Assembly: GCF_035539115.1 (NCBI RefSeq)
Contig: NZ_DATLJA010000015.1
Coordinates: forward strand, 4,656 to 68,655
Reading direction: 5' to 3'
Source: Desulfitobacterium_A sp035539115
GTDB taxonomy: Bacteria > Bacillota > Desulfitobacteriia > Desulfitobacteriales > Desulfitobacteriaceae
Length of the DNA: 64,000 nucleotides
Shown: in pieces, positions 16,189 through 25,625 of the stretch
Layout: each line of letters opens with the position of its first letter
How positions within the stretch are numbered: position 1 is the first letter of the stretch
Made by a program: the position numbers and the translations under genes
Notes under the pieces: model-generated
Told to the model about the DNA's origin: nothing
What the model saw: only the letters and a program-made list of their open reading frames with translations
Database searches by the model: none

Positions 16189-19005
16189 TTAATTTAAATA
16201 GCGCTTTAAAAACTGTCCCGTATAGGAAGACTCCTCGGCCGCTACTTCCTCTGGGGTTCCGGCAATTAAAACTTCTCCGCCTCGGTTCCCGCCTTCTGGT
16301 CCGAGATCGATCAAATAATCGGCTGTTTTGATAACATCGAGATTGTGTTCGATCACAAGTACTGTATCCCCAGCATCGACCAAACGATGAAGAACCTGGA
16401 GCAAGCGATCTACATCTGCCGTGTGTAACCCCGTCGTCGGCTCGTCCAAAATATAGATGGTTTTACCCGTGCTGCGACGGCTGAGTTCGGTTGCCAGCTT
16501 AATTCTCTGCGCTTCCCCACCTGAAAGAGTCGTTGCCGACTGTCCGAGGTGAATATAGCCGAGGCCGACATCCTGCAGCGTTTGCATCTTGCGTGCAATT
16601 CGAGGAACGGCTTGGAAGAACTCCAGAGCTTCCTCTACCGTCATATCGAGAATTTGAGCAATATTTTTCCCTTTATAACGAACTTCGAGGGTTTCCCGAT
16701 TATAACGCTTCCCATGACACACTTCACAGGGAACGTAGACATCCGGTAAAAAGTGCATCTCGATTTTAATAATACCGTCTCCGTGGCAGGCTTCACAGCG
16801 ACCGCCTTTGACGTTAAAGCTGAAGCGGCCGCGAGCATATCCGCGCATCTTCGCTTCCGGAGTCTGCGAGAAGAGTTCTCTGATAAAGTCAAAAACCCCA
16901 GTATAGGTCGCCGGATTAGAGCGCGGTGTCCGTCCAATCGGAGATTGATCAATATCAATGACCTTTTCCAGATATTCCAGTCCCTCGAGACTCTTATGTG
17001 CACCCGGCCTGAGCCGAGCCCCATTAAGTTGAGAAGCCAAACTTTTATAAAGGATCTCATTGACCAAGGTACTCTTACCAGAACCAGAGACACCCGTCAC
17101 ACACGTGAACATCCCCAACGGGATTTTAACGGTAATGTTTTTCAGGTTGTTTTCTTTAGCTCCTTTAACTACCAGCCATTTGCCGTTAGGCTTACGGCGC
17201 TCAGTCGGAACCTCTATTTTTCTTCGGCCGCTCAGATATTGACCTGTTATAGAGTCTGGATTCGCCTTAATCTCTGCCAAAGTCCCCTGAGCCACAACAT
17301 ATCCCCCGTGAACCCCAGCACCCGGTCCGATATCAATAATATGATCCGCTGCCAACATTGTCTCCTCGTCATGCTCAACCACAATTAGGGTATTACCTAA
17401 GTCTCTTAAATGTTCTAACGTGGAAAGCAACCGCTCATTATCCCGCTGATGGAGTCCAATACTGGGTTCATCCAGAACATAGAGAACCCCCATCAAGCTC
17501 GAACCTATTTGCGTTGCCAGCCGAATCCGCTGGGCTTCCCCACCCGAAAGGGTTCCAGCTGCCCGGCCTAAAGTGAGATAGTCGAGTCCAACATTGACCA
17601 AGAAACCTAGCCGTTCACGAACCTCTTTCAAAACTTGCTTGGCAATGATCTGTTCCTTTTCACTCAGTACTAAATGTTGGCTAAACTCCAAGGCATCCGT
17701 GATGGGCATACTAGTGACATCATAAATTGACACTTCACCCACGGTGACCGCTAAAGCTTCAGGTTTCAAACGCTTCCCCTGGCAGACTGGACAAGCTCGT
17801 TGACTCATATAACTTTCCATTTCTGTCCGAACATAGTCTGAAGAAGACTCGCGATACCGACGTTCAAAATAAGGAACGAGTCCGTCGAACGGCGCATTAA
17901 AAATCTTCGCTTGATCAAAAACATTGATATAGCGAAATTTGATCGGTTTATCTGTCCCCTGCAGAAGTCCCTGCCACTGGTCCTCGTTTAACTGGTCTAA
18001 GGGGGTATCCATCGTAAACCCGAGTGCTTCCGAAACGGCTTGAAGCATTTGTGGATAATAGTTGGATTGAGACTTCGCCCAAGGAGCAACCGCCCCTTCG
18101 TTTAAGGTGAGTTTCCGGTTCGGCAGGATCAAATCAACATCCACTTCCAGGTTTGCTCCTAAGCCAGTACAGGCCGGACAGGCTCCAAAGGGGCTGTTGA
18201 AGGAAAAAAGGCGCGGTGAAATCTCTTCAAGGGCAATCCCGCACTCGGGGCAAGCAAAATTCTCGCTAAAAAGAATCTCTTCCCCACCGATGATATTCAC
18301 AATTACGTTCCCTTCACTCAGCTTCAAAGCGGTTTCTAAGGAATCTGCTAAACGTGTCGCACTATCCGGTTTAATCACGATCCGATCGACAATGACTTCG
18401 ATCGAATGTTTCTTGTTCTTTTCCAGTTTAAGCTCTTCACTTAAATCATGCGTTTCTCCATCCACACGAACTCGGACATAGCCCGCTTTACGCGCTTCTT
18501 CAAAAACCTTAACATGTTCCCCTTTCTTTCCTTTGATCAAGGGCGCCAGGATTTGCAATTTTGAACGTTCTGGATAGGTCAAAATCTGATCGACCATTTG
18601 CTGAACGGTCTGCTGGCTAATTTCCCTGCCACAGCGGGGACAATGTGGATGCCCAATCCGCGCATAGAGCAAGCGCAGATAATCGTATACTTCAGTGACC
18701 GTTCCCACGGTCGAACGCGGATTCCGGCTGGTCGTTTTCTGGTCTATCGAAATTGCCGGCGAAAGACCCTCGATATAATCCACATCCGGCTTGTCCATTT
18801 GTCCTAAAAACTGACGCGCATAAGATGACAAGGACTCTACATATCGTCGCTGCCCCTCAGCGTAAATCGTATCAAACGCCAAAGAAGATTTTCCCGACCC
18901 GGACAAGCCGGTAATAACTACCAGCTTATCCCGTGGAATGTCAACGTTAATATTTTTTAAATTATTAGCACGGGCACCCCGTACCTTAATAAAATCCTGG
19001 GTCAT
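16189..19005 (-). CDS. uvrA: excinuclease ABC subunit A
   Basis: UvrA, the damage-sensing ATPase of nucleotide excision repair. Two ABC modules are visible: Walker A GLSGSGKSSLAF at residues 31-42 and GVSGSGKSTLVNE around 640. There are two LSGGEAQR signatures and two DEP(S/T) Walker B motifs. Zinc-binding cysteines occur in CPRCGREI, in the CPECG...CPAC insertion and in CEACHGDG...CEVCHGKR. 938 residues is the normal length. ATG 19005 follows AAGGAGG. It lies downstream of the PNPOx-like gene (18-bp gap) and uvrB, so one damage-response unit is plausible, although I saw no clear LexA box. Confidence 0.98.
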   Translation of the reverse strand: MTQDFIKVRGARANNLKNINVDIPRDKLVVITGLSGSGKSSLAFDTIYAEGQRRYVESLSSYARQFLGQMDKPDVDYIEGLSPAISIDQKTTSRNPRSTVGTVTEVYDYLRLLYARIGHPHCPRCGREISQQTVQQMVDQILTYPERSKLQILAPLIKGKKGEHVKVFEEARKAGYVRVRVDGETHDLSEELKLEKNKKHSIEVIVDRIVIKPDSATRLADSLETALKLSEGNVIVNIIGGEEILFSENFACPECGIALEEISPRLFSFNSPFGACPACTGLGANLEVDVDLILPNRKLTLNEGAVAPWAKSQSNYYPQMLQAVSEALGFTMDTPLDQLNEDQWQGLLQGTDKPIKFRYINVFDQAKIFNAPFDGLVPYFERRYRESSSDYVRTEMESYMSQRACPVCQGKRLKPEALAVTVGEVSIYDVTSMPITDALEFSQHLVLSEKEQIIAKQVLKEVRERLGFLVNVGLDYLTLGRAAGTLSGGEAQRIRLATQIGSSLMGVLYVLDEPSIGLHQRDNERLLSTLEHLRDLGNTLIVVEHDEETMLAADHIIDIGPGAGVHGGYVVAQGTLAEIKANPDSITGQYLSGRRKIEVPTERRKPNGKWLVVKGAKENNLKNITVKIPLGMFTCVTGVSGSGKSTLVNEILYKSLASQLNGARLRPGAHKSLEGLEYLEKVIDIDQSPIGRTPRSNPATYTGVFDFIRELFSQTPEAKMRGYARGRFSFNVKGGRCEACHGDGIIKIEMHFLPDVYVPCEVCHGKRYNRETLEVRYKGKNIAQILDMTVEEALEFFQAVPRIARKMQTLQDVGLGYIHLGQSATTLSGGEAQRIKLATELSRRSTGKTIYILDEPTTGLHTADVDRLLQVLHRLVDAGDTVLVIEHNLDVIKTADYLIDLGPEGGNRGGEVLIAGTPEEVAAEESSYTGQFLKRYLN

Positions 19006-19023
19006 AAATCCTCCTTAAAATTC

Positions 19024-19497
19024 TTAACTAAAGCGCGATTTCCCGGTTAGATGTTCAATCTCGAGTTTAAAAACCCGGCAATTCGGTTCATCCGCTTCCA
19101 GATACTTTAGGCCTTTCTCCATAAATTCACTAGAGTATTTCGTTAGAAAAGCGGTCAACACCTCTCTTTTTTCAACCCCACTAACTTCAAACATCCGTCC
19201 AAAGGCAATGGCACTTTGAAATCTAACACTAAATCGATCGGGCAAGGTTTGAACTTCGCCAACCACGCAAAACGATGCCTTGTTGTTTGCAGCAATATTA
19301 TCCAACTTGTGTCCTTCGCGAGCGCAGTGAAAATAAATCGAATGGGTCTTATCGATATAAACATAACTGAGAGGGACACCATAGGGATACCCTTCAGCGT
19401 CCACCGTTGCTAATGTGCCGTACTCGCCCTTCGTGAGGAGTTCTAAGACAGCGTTATCTTCCATTTTGCGGTCTTGCCTTCGGAGTTCTCGAAACAT
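19024..19497 (-). CDS. pyridoxamine 5'-phosphate oxidase-like flavin-binding protein
   Basis: 157 residues with the split-barrel flavin-binding fold of the PNPOx-like/NimA family: GTLATVDAEGYPYGVPLSYVY at the N-terminus, IYFHCAREGHKLDNI in the middle, ASFCVVGE, and a C-terminal EHLTGK. Family members reduce or bind flavins and F420; the Nim branch reduces nitroimidazoles. The precise activity is not predictable. Start ATG 19497 has a GAGGAAAG site. The stop is 18 bp upstream of uvrA on the same strand, so the two are probably cotranscribed. Confidence 0.82.
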   Translation of the reverse strand: MFRELRRQDRKMEDNAVLELLTKGEYGTLATVDAEGYPYGVPLSYVYIDKTHSIYFHCAREGHKLDNIAANNKASFCVVGEVQTLPDRFSVRFQSAIAFGRMFEVSGVEKREVLTAFLTKYSSEFMEKGLKYLEADEPNCRVFKLEIEHLTGKSRFS

Positions 19498-20233
19498 AGT
19501 CTTTCCTCACTCTCGTGTCAATTATGGATTTTTGCAAGCAGAGTTACGTTACAGACGCTCGAACCGACGCTCACAGACCAAGCTAAGGGCATAACTGCTG
19601 GATGCAAGCAGCGGGATTCCCTCCTAAAACGCCGCGCAGAGCTGCTATGCCGTCCATGGCGCACTCTGCACTAGGCACGTCCTGTGCCGTCGCCTTGGTT
19701 CACGGTCGGCGAGTGAAACCCTCAACTAGAGGATTTCGCATGTGACTCGTCCCGCTAAAGTGGGAGCAGTTTTGCCCAAGCTTGGTAGCTGCTCACTTTA
19801 AGTCCTCGCTTACTGTAATCGTAACACGCATCGCAGAATGACTTGGGTCCTACTTCGCGGATTGCTCAAGCAAGAAACTCAAGAACCCAAGAAACTATCG
19901 AAGAATATATTAGACCCGAAAGCGTAGCTTTTCGCGTAAGAGTGAACGATTTCTTCGGAGGGGCATTATAGGAAACTTGGCTTGAGTTGAGGAACGAAAT
20001 GCAAGCCTTAGTTGACTTATCCTCGAAGGGGATGAGACGAAAGATGCTTCCGAAGACGAAAGCCCGTGAAGGGGTTTCGCGCTTTAGCTCAGCGTCGCCG
20101 AGGTTCACTTGCTGAAAACAGAAGGGTTGGCAGAGCTGCCTCGGAAGCGAGTGAGGCAGCCCCGGAGATGGGAAGTGAACGGATGCGCGAAAGGCTACAT
20201 TTCTTGTACGATGCTGGATTGCATATCATGAGC
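19498..20233. other. 736-bp hairpin-rich non-coding block between uvrB and the PNPOx gene
   Basis: No supportable ORF: the open frames here have implausible compositions and no RBS. Visible structure includes AAAGTGGGAGCAG paired with CTGCTCACTTT (19757-19799), GGCAC/GTGCC near 19674-19692, and a perfect 8-bp stem GCTGCCTC/GAGGCAGC (20135-20160). Near 19971-20023 there is a diverged relative of the interspersed repeat. Composition looks more GC-rich than other spacers. It may hold a structured RNA or a pile of decayed repeats. Confidence 0.5.
19971..20023 (-). repeat. degenerate relative of the interspersed repeat
   Basis: Shares GGAAACTTGGCTTG, AAGCCTTAGTTG and ACTTATCCT with the left part of copies 1 and 4 and with the nested module, but lacks the conserved right end. 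Confidence 0.45.
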
Positions 20234-22318
20234 CTATCGTTTCGCTCTCTGCCGAGAAGAAGCTGCTCCAGCCTTCCCTGCTTTACTGCCTGCCTTACTC
20301 GACTTGGCCCCACTACCTTCCCGTCTCTTGCCCCGAGTCTGGACGGAACGCTTATACTTGTTCTCCTCACCCTTGAGTTCAATGATTGCATCACGGATTT
20401 CTGCCGCCTGTTCAAAGTCCATATTTTTAGCCGCTAAGCGCATTTCTTGTTCCAGGCTCTTGAGCAGCGTCGCCAATTCCTCGGGAGGAAGCTTACTCCC
20501 ATAAGCCGCTTTTTTCTCCGCGATCTTAGTGGCTTCGGGGACGTCATAGATTTTCTTGCGAATCGTTTGCGGGGTAATTCCATGCTCCTCATTATAAGCT
20601 TGTTGAATCGTACGCCGACGATTCGTTTCGTCGATCGCCAATTTCATGGATTTCGTGATTTGGTCAGCGTACATGATGACCTTTCCCTCGGAATTCCGAG
20701 CAGCCCGCCCAGTCGTCTGGATTAGAGATCGTTCCGAGCGCAGAAATCCTTCCTTATCCGCATCCAGAATAGCCACTAAGGAAACTTCCGGTAAGTCCAG
20801 ACCTTCCCGAAGGAGGTTAATCCCGACTACAACATCAATGTCTCCAAGCCTGAGTTCCCGCAGAATCTCCACCCGCTCCAGTGTCTTAATATCTGAGTGC
20901 AGATACTTGACCGCGAGGTTTAGATTCTTCATATAGTCCGTTAAGTCTTCCGCCATTTTCTTGGTCAAAGTTGTGACTAGAACCCGCTCATCCCGATCAA
21001 TTCGTTGCTGAATTTCACCTAGCAAATCATCAATCTGGCCTTTCGATGGCCGAACGGAAATTACCGGATCCAGAAGCCCGGTTGGCCGGATAATTTGCTC
21101 AACAGCTTGCGGACAGTGCTCCAGCTCATAAGGACCGGGAGTTGCACTAATGTACAATCGTTGAGGGACCAACTGTTCAAACTCATTGAACTTAAGTGGA
21201 CGGTTATCTAAGGCCGAAGGTAAGCGAAAGCCATAATTAACTAAGGTGGTCTTACGCGAGCGGTCTCCTTCATACATTCCGCGTACTTGAGGTAAAGTTA
21301 CATGGGATTCGTCCACCATAAACAAAAAGTCCTTCGGAAAATAATGGATCAAAGTATAGGGCGTCTCTCCCGGCTCACGAAACGTAATATGGCGGGAATA
21401 GTTCTCAATCCCGTTGCAGAAGCCCATTTCACGGAGCATTTCCAGATCATACCGAGTCCTTTGCTCCAAGCGTTGCGCTTCTAACAGTTTATTTTCGGAT
21501 TTCAGGAACTTAAGTCTATCCTCAAGTTCTGCCTCGATATTTTCACAAGCCAGCATCACTTTATCCCGCTCTGTGACATAGTGAGAGTTTGGGAAGATGG
21601 AGACATGTTGACGTTCCCCGAGGATTTCTCCGGTTAAAACATTCACTTCATATATATGCTCAACTTCATCGCCAAACATTTCCACACGAATCGCGCGTTC
21701 CGAAGACGAAGCGGGATAGATTTCGACGATATCGCCACGCACCCGGAAGGTCCCGCGCTGGAAGGCAATATCATTACGGTCATATTGAATGGAGATAAGC
21801 TTGCGAAGTATATCATTACGGTCGATTTCCTGTCCTTGCCTTAAAGATAAAACCATATCGTAATACTCGTCAGGCGAACCTAACCCATAAATACAGGATA
21901 CACTGGCGACCACGATGACGTCTCGTCGTTCAAACAGTGCGGCCGTCGCCGAATGGCGCATTTTTTCGATCTCATCGTTAATTGAGGCATCTTTCTCAAT
22001 AAAAGTATCACTCGAAGGAACATAAGCCTCTGGTTGATAATAATCGTAATAACTGACAAAGTACTCGACTGCATTCTCTGGGAAATATTCTTTAAATTCA
22101 CTGTAAAGTTGGGCAGCCAGAGTTTTATTATGCGCTAAAATGAGTGTTGGTCTCTGGACTTTCTCAATAATATTTGCCATTGTAAATGTTTTACCAGAAC
22201 CCGTTACCCCCATTAGTGTTTGATGACGTTTTCCTTCTAACACCCCGGCGACCAGAGCATCTATCGCCTGTGGCTGATCCCCGGAGGGTTGATAGGGAGC
22301 ATGTAAACGAAACTCCAT
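20234..22318 (-). CDS. uvrB: excinuclease ABC subunit B
   Basis: UvrB, the helicase-like subunit that verifies damage and recruits UvrC. Walker A is GVTGSGKTFTMA (residues 38-49). The beta-hairpin YYDYYQPEAYVP that inserts into DNA is at about 92-103. DESHVTLPQ (motif II), ILREL and NLLREGLDLPEV (motif V region) follow. The UvrC-interacting UVR motif is near residues 625-660. The last 30 residues form a Lys/Arg/Ser/Gly/Ala-rich tail beyond the usual end. ATG 22318 follows AAAGGAG. uvrA lies downstream beyond a non-coding block. Confidence 0.98.
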   Translation of the reverse strand: MEFRLHAPYQPSGDQPQAIDALVAGVLEGKRHQTLMGVTGSGKTFTMANIIEKVQRPTLILAHNKTLAAQLYSEFKEYFPENAVEYFVSYYDYYQPEAYVPSSDTFIEKDASINDEIEKMRHSATAALFERRDVIVVASVSCIYGLGSPDEYYDMVLSLRQGQEIDRNDILRKLISIQYDRNDIAFQRGTFRVRGDIVEIYPASSSERAIRVEMFGDEVEHIYEVNVLTGEILGERQHVSIFPNSHYVTERDKVMLACENIEAELEDRLKFLKSENKLLEAQRLEQRTRYDLEMLREMGFCNGIENYSRHITFREPGETPYTLIHYFPKDFLFMVDESHVTLPQVRGMYEGDRSRKTTLVNYGFRLPSALDNRPLKFNEFEQLVPQRLYISATPGPYELEHCPQAVEQIIRPTGLLDPVISVRPSKGQIDDLLGEIQQRIDRDERVLVTTLTKKMAEDLTDYMKNLNLAVKYLHSDIKTLERVEILRELRLGDIDVVVGINLLREGLDLPEVSLVAILDADKEGFLRSERSLIQTTGRAARNSEGKVIMYADQITKSMKLAIDETNRRRTIQQAYNEEHGITPQTIRKKIYDVPEATKIAEKKAAYGSKLPPEELATLLKSLEQEMRLAAKNMDFEQAAEIRDAIIELKGEENKYKRSVQTRGKRREGSGAKSSKAGSKAGKAGAASSRQRAKR

Positions 22319-22400
22319 ATTCTCTGGTCTCCTTTCATTACATTAATTCTAAAGAAGATTATAACACTAATTCCAGGGAAACTTAAAGTACACCATAGAA

Positions 22401-22441
22401 AAGCCTCGTATCATGTTTTTAGGAGCAATGACACGAGGTTT
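22401..22441 (-). terminator. rho-independent terminator after the 22453 lipoprotein
   Basis: AACCTCGTGTCAT pairs with ATGATACGAGGCTT on the minus strand and is followed by a short T stretch, immediately after the stop at 22453. Confidence 0.75.
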
Positions 22442-22452
22442 TCTTATTTGCC

Positions 22453-23970
22453 TTAACTCTTTTTATCACTCTTAGCCCCTTCTTGGCCTTGTTGGCCCTT
22501 CTGGCCCTGATCCTGTTGGCTTTTTTGTTGGGTTTCTTGTTTTAACATTTCGGAAGGAATCGTCCGATTTTGTTCACTCGTACTTTTTTCAGTACCCAGT
22601 ACTTTCCCTTGAGAATCAAGATAGTCTCGGGTAATAATGGTCTGCACTTTTTCCGTTACTTTAGTGGCACCCTGGGGAACATTTCCACCTGATGATGTAC
22701 CCCCACTCTGGCTTTGTCCCTGAGCAGAACCTTTCTTCTGATCTTGGCCTTGAGTGCCCCCTTGAGTGTCTGAGCTTTGTCCCTTCTGATCCTTGCTTCC
22801 GCTACTCGAGGAACCCTGATCTTTTTGACTCTGACCTGATGTTTTCGCAGCCGTCTCAGCTGCTTTGGCATAACTTTTTTGGACAACGGCTAAGTTTTCC
22901 GGAGTTACGGATTTGACGGGTACGATTTTGGCTGGAACTTCCCCTTGATCTCCTGTTACGGATTCACTAATATCTAATGTTTCTTTATTGACGATCTTTT
23001 GTGCCCACTGAAAAGCATTGACCCCTTGGATATAGGGAGAGGTGTCAATATCGGCAACCTGAGTCCCTCCTGCCATGCGCTGCAAGGATTGTTGATTCGC
23101 TTGCCCTCCGACCAAGAGCACCTTTTTCTCTAATTGTTGGCTTTTCAAAACCTCCGTAGCCAGTGCTGCCAGCTTTTCAGTTTGGGCAATCACTGCTTGG
23201 ATTTTCCCCGGGTTTTTTTGGAGTAAATCAACGAACCCCTGCCGGGCTACAGCTTCTGACCCCGCAGGACTCGCTATTGCCTGAACTGTTATTTTCGGAT
23301 TCTTACTCAAGGTCTGCTTTGTTGCAGCTAGCGTTTTTTGTGTGGCACTATCACTAGGATCTCCCTGTAAAACAACGACCTGCCCCTCCGATACTTTACT
23401 CAGCACTGGCTCAGCCATTAATTCTCCGGCCTTTTGGGGGTCAGGTAAGATAATTCCTGCTGGCTTAACGCCAGCAGGTAATGCGTTTAAGGCGACTACC
23501 GGAATCTTATCTTTTTGTACGCTTTGTAGAAGCTCTGGATTACCGCCCTGATAAATGAGAATTTTTGCTCCTTTCAGCTGGGAAGAAGAATCCTGGCTGT
23601 TACTCCCACCCGAACTCTGTCCCTGAGAACTTTGTCCCTGAGAGCCTTTGCTCTCTGAGGCTCCTCCAGAGCTACCCCCCTGTGAGCTTTGCCCGCCAGA
23701 ACTCGAGCCGCTTTGCTGTCCTCCCGACGTTCCCGGGGAAATCATTTTAACCTCTATATTTTCCTTTTGGGCCATGTCCTCAATGCCGCGGAGAATTAAG
23801 TCTTTATTAGGGTCTTGCTCATTTAAGGCCACGGCAATGACCGCTTTTTGCTGACTTTGCGAAGAACTTTGTGATTTTTGCTTTTTATTCCCGAGAAGGT
23901 CTTGAAGACTGCATCCCGTTAAGGTTAAACTAAGAAATAAAGCAAAAACAATCAGGAGAATTCTTTTCAT
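22453..23970 (-). CDS. lipoprotein with periplasmic sugar-binding-like domain and Ser/Gly/Gln-rich segments
   Basis: The N-terminus is a lipoprotein signal (LTLTGC, Cys 20). Residues 42-80 and 130-380 resemble the type-1 periplasmic-binding fold (RbsB/LacI-like): VIAVALNEQDPNKDLILRGI, then ILIYQGGNPELLQ, VVLQGDPSDSATQ, AVIAQTEKLAALA and VLLVGGQANQQ. The two halves are separated by about 50 residues made almost only of Ser, Gly and Gln. A second such stretch (about 385-435) follows the domain. The last 70 residues are Gln/Lys-rich. The low-complexity inserts may be surface linkers. No transport genes adjoin it. Ligand unknown. Confidence 0.7.
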   Translation of the reverse strand: MKRILLIVFALFLSLTLTGCSLQDLLGNKKQKSQSSSQSQQKAVIAVALNEQDPNKDLILRGIEDMAQKENIEVKMISPGTSGGQQSGSSSGGQSSQGGSSGGASESKGSQGQSSQGQSSGGSNSQDSSSQLKGAKILIYQGGNPELLQSVQKDKIPVVALNALPAGVKPAGIILPDPQKAGELMAEPVLSKVSEGQVVVLQGDPSDSATQKTLAATKQTLSKNPKITVQAIASPAGSEAVARQGFVDLLQKNPGKIQAVIAQTEKLAALATEVLKSQQLEKKVLLVGGQANQQSLQRMAGGTQVADIDTSPYIQGVNAFQWAQKIVNKETLDISESVTGDQGEVPAKIVPVKSVTPENLAVVQKSYAKAAETAAKTSGQSQKDQGSSSSGSKDQKGQSSDTQGGTQGQDQKKGSAQGQSQSGGTSSGGNVPQGATKVTEKVQTIITRDYLDSQGKVLGTEKSTSEQNRTIPSEMLKQETQQKSQQDQGQKGQQGQEGAKSDKKS

Positions 23971-24052
23971 GGGACACGCTCCTTTCCAGGCTCGAATCCT
24001 TACTTAGTTTTCCCCTGATTATCTGAAAAATGCGTGTGAGGAGATGTATTTG

Positions 24053-24391
24053 ATGACTGGGTTTTTCATTAGGTTATTAATCAACGCCCTATCTTTGATT
24101 ATCACGACTTTTTTTGTTCCGGGACTCCAACTCACTGGTATAACGGCATCCTTTTTTGCTGCCTTTATCTGGGGAATAGTTAATACACTCATCCGACCTA
24201 TTTTCTCGTTTTTTACGTTTCCTTTGCAGATTTTATCCTTAGGGATTTTTACGTTAGTGATTAATGCTCTTATGTTAGTCCTAACCGCCAAGCTTGTGCC
24301 TGGATTCAGCATCAGTAGCTTTTCTGCGGCCTTTTGGGGAGCGATTATTTTAAGTCTTGTAAGTATGGTCTTAACTCATTTATTTAACTGA
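24053..24391 (+). CDS. small four-helix membrane protein, phage-holin-family 4 (DUF/PF04020 type)
   Basis: About 112 residues, almost entirely four hydrophobic helices: IRLLINALSLIITTFFVPGLQ, FFAAFIWGIVNTLIRP, LQILSLGIFTLVINALML and AAFWGAIILSLVSMVL. The NTLIRP turn and the VPG repeats are typical of the Phage_holin_4_2 (YvlD-like) family of bacterial membrane proteins. These are mostly chromosomal and of unknown role, so the name does not imply a prophage. ATG 24053 lies 9 bp after GGAG; an ATG three codons upstream overlaps that site. One of the few plus-strand genes. Confidence 0.8.
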   Translation: MTGFFIRLLINALSLIITTFFVPGLQLTGITASFFAAFIWGIVNTLIRPIFSFFTFPLQILSLGIFTLVINALMLVLTAKLVPGFSISSFSAAFWGAIILSLVSMVLTHLFN

Positions 24392-24466
24392 AATCATGAT
24401 TAGCAAGCTCAGCACTATATTTTTCCCTCAATATTATAATCCATCCTATTAATGATGGAGACTTTC

Positions 24467-25498
24467 TTATTTTAGTTCTTCGAGATCTCCTAAAATCTGA
24501 TTCAACATCTCATCCCGTAACTGATCCACTCGCGAAAAGTCGATCACGTCCATATAAATTGTTTTCAAATGCTCCCTCAAATTTTGAAACTTAACCAGAG
24601 CATCTTTAAGCGCTTCACTGAAGGGGCGATCTAGGCCTTGATCCTTCAGTTCTTCGGGTGCGCCCTGCCAAACAGCGAGGTTCCTTTGGGGGAAAACAAT
24701 GCCGATGATTTTATCTGGATAAAGAGGATGAAGCACTATATTGATAATCTGACCGAGTTGCTCTGCTTCACTGAGGATCCAGTCCATCGCTTCTGATGTT
24801 TCTTTTCCGTCTAAGCGAATCTGGTCAAAATCAGCCAGATAATGGGGAGCAAGGTTTAGCCATCCTTCACAATCCAGTCTCTGGAGAAAAAAGGAGGTTA
24901 CTTTGCTTTTTTGAAGTTTGTCTAACGCGCCTTGGGCTTTACTCCAGGGTCCCTCCCTTGCTTCCTCGAGATCTGAGGACGAGTAGCTGTTGAGTAGCCA
25001 AGGCCGTTCATGTTTATCCTCAGCGGTAGGAGCTTTACCCCGGACTTTTTCTCCAAATTCTTCAGCTAAACGAACCCCTATCTCCTTCTGAAGTCGCTTT
25101 CCGTCATCTTCCAACTCTAAAATCCGATGACGCTGATACTCTAGCTTACGTAGATCACACAGGGGTGTAAAATCGACAAACCGTTCCACAATCCCCGGGG
25201 CGCGCCATTTCAGGGGAGCTACCTCATATAGATCAAGCATTGCCAAGTTACTCCGGCGAATACTGAAACCGGCCATTGAATCCGGATCGCGCGCAGACCG
25301 CATAAAATCCACTTCATAGCCCCGATCAAGAAGTTCTAGCCCGATCATTTTGATCATTGTCGATTTGCCGGTTCCCGGCCCTCCCATGAGGACATAAGTA
25401 CGTTCCCATTCTGACATCATATCTGGCAAAAGTGATATGTAGCCCCGGCTCGTTACTCCTTCGGCAAAGTAATGACGTACTCCCGGTTTTTGAACCAT
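24467..25498 (-). CDS. P-loop ATPase of unknown function (PRK06851-like)
   Basis: 343 residues. Walker A is MGGPGTGKSTMIK near residue 40, followed by GYEVDFMRSARDPDSMAGFSI, which resembles the Firmicutes PRK06851 group of uncharacterised ATPases. A second nucleotide-binding-like core is not evident in the C-terminal half, where IINIVLHPLYPDKIIGIVFP is seen. Function unknown. The ATG at 25498 has GGAAGGA upstream, whereas the longer start at 25513 has no RBS. Between a divergent holin-like gene and ctpA; a strong hairpin separates it from ctpA. Confidence 0.7.
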   Translation of the reverse strand: MVQKPGVRHYFAEGVTSRGYISLLPDMMSEWERTYVLMGGPGTGKSTMIKMIGLELLDRGYEVDFMRSARDPDSMAGFSIRRSNLAMLDLYEVAPLKWRAPGIVERFVDFTPLCDLRKLEYQRHRILELEDDGKRLQKEIGVRLAEEFGEKVRGKAPTAEDKHERPWLLNSYSSSDLEEAREGPWSKAQGALDKLQKSKVTSFFLQRLDCEGWLNLAPHYLADFDQIRLDGKETSEAMDWILSEAEQLGQIINIVLHPLYPDKIIGIVFPQRNLAVWQGAPEELKDQGLDRPFSEALKDALVKFQNLREHLKTIYMDVIDFSRVDQLRDEMLNQILGDLEELK

Positions 25499-25577
25499 GT
25501 CCTTCCCCCCCATTTTTTTGTTCGCCGTAGTCTATGCGAGTGGAAGGGGAATGGTCACTTCTATCCTCACCGTGAAA

Positions 25578-25605
25578 ATGCCGCCCTAAATTTTTAGGGC
25601 GGCAT
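25578..25605 (-). terminator. rho-independent terminator after ctpA
   Basis: Perfect 13-bp stem ATGCCGCCCTAAA/TTTAGGGCGGCAT with a 2-base gap, followed by TTTT on the minus strand. It also has T residues on the plus side and could be bidirectional. Confidence 0.85.
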
Positions 25606-25625
25606 CATCTTTTTATAGGGGTAAA

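Noticed and set aside
20066..20437. Plus-strand ORF over the uvrB end and spacer
   Set aside because: Mostly antisense to uvrB, basic and Ser/Arg-rich, with no RBS or family resemblance.
22319..22452. LexA/DinR operator upstream of uvrB
   Set aside because: No CGAAC-N4-GTTCG-like palindrome found before uvrB or uvrA.
24053..24391. Phage holin as evidence of a prophage
   Set aside because: The family name is historical; such proteins are widespread on chromosomes and no phage genes are near.
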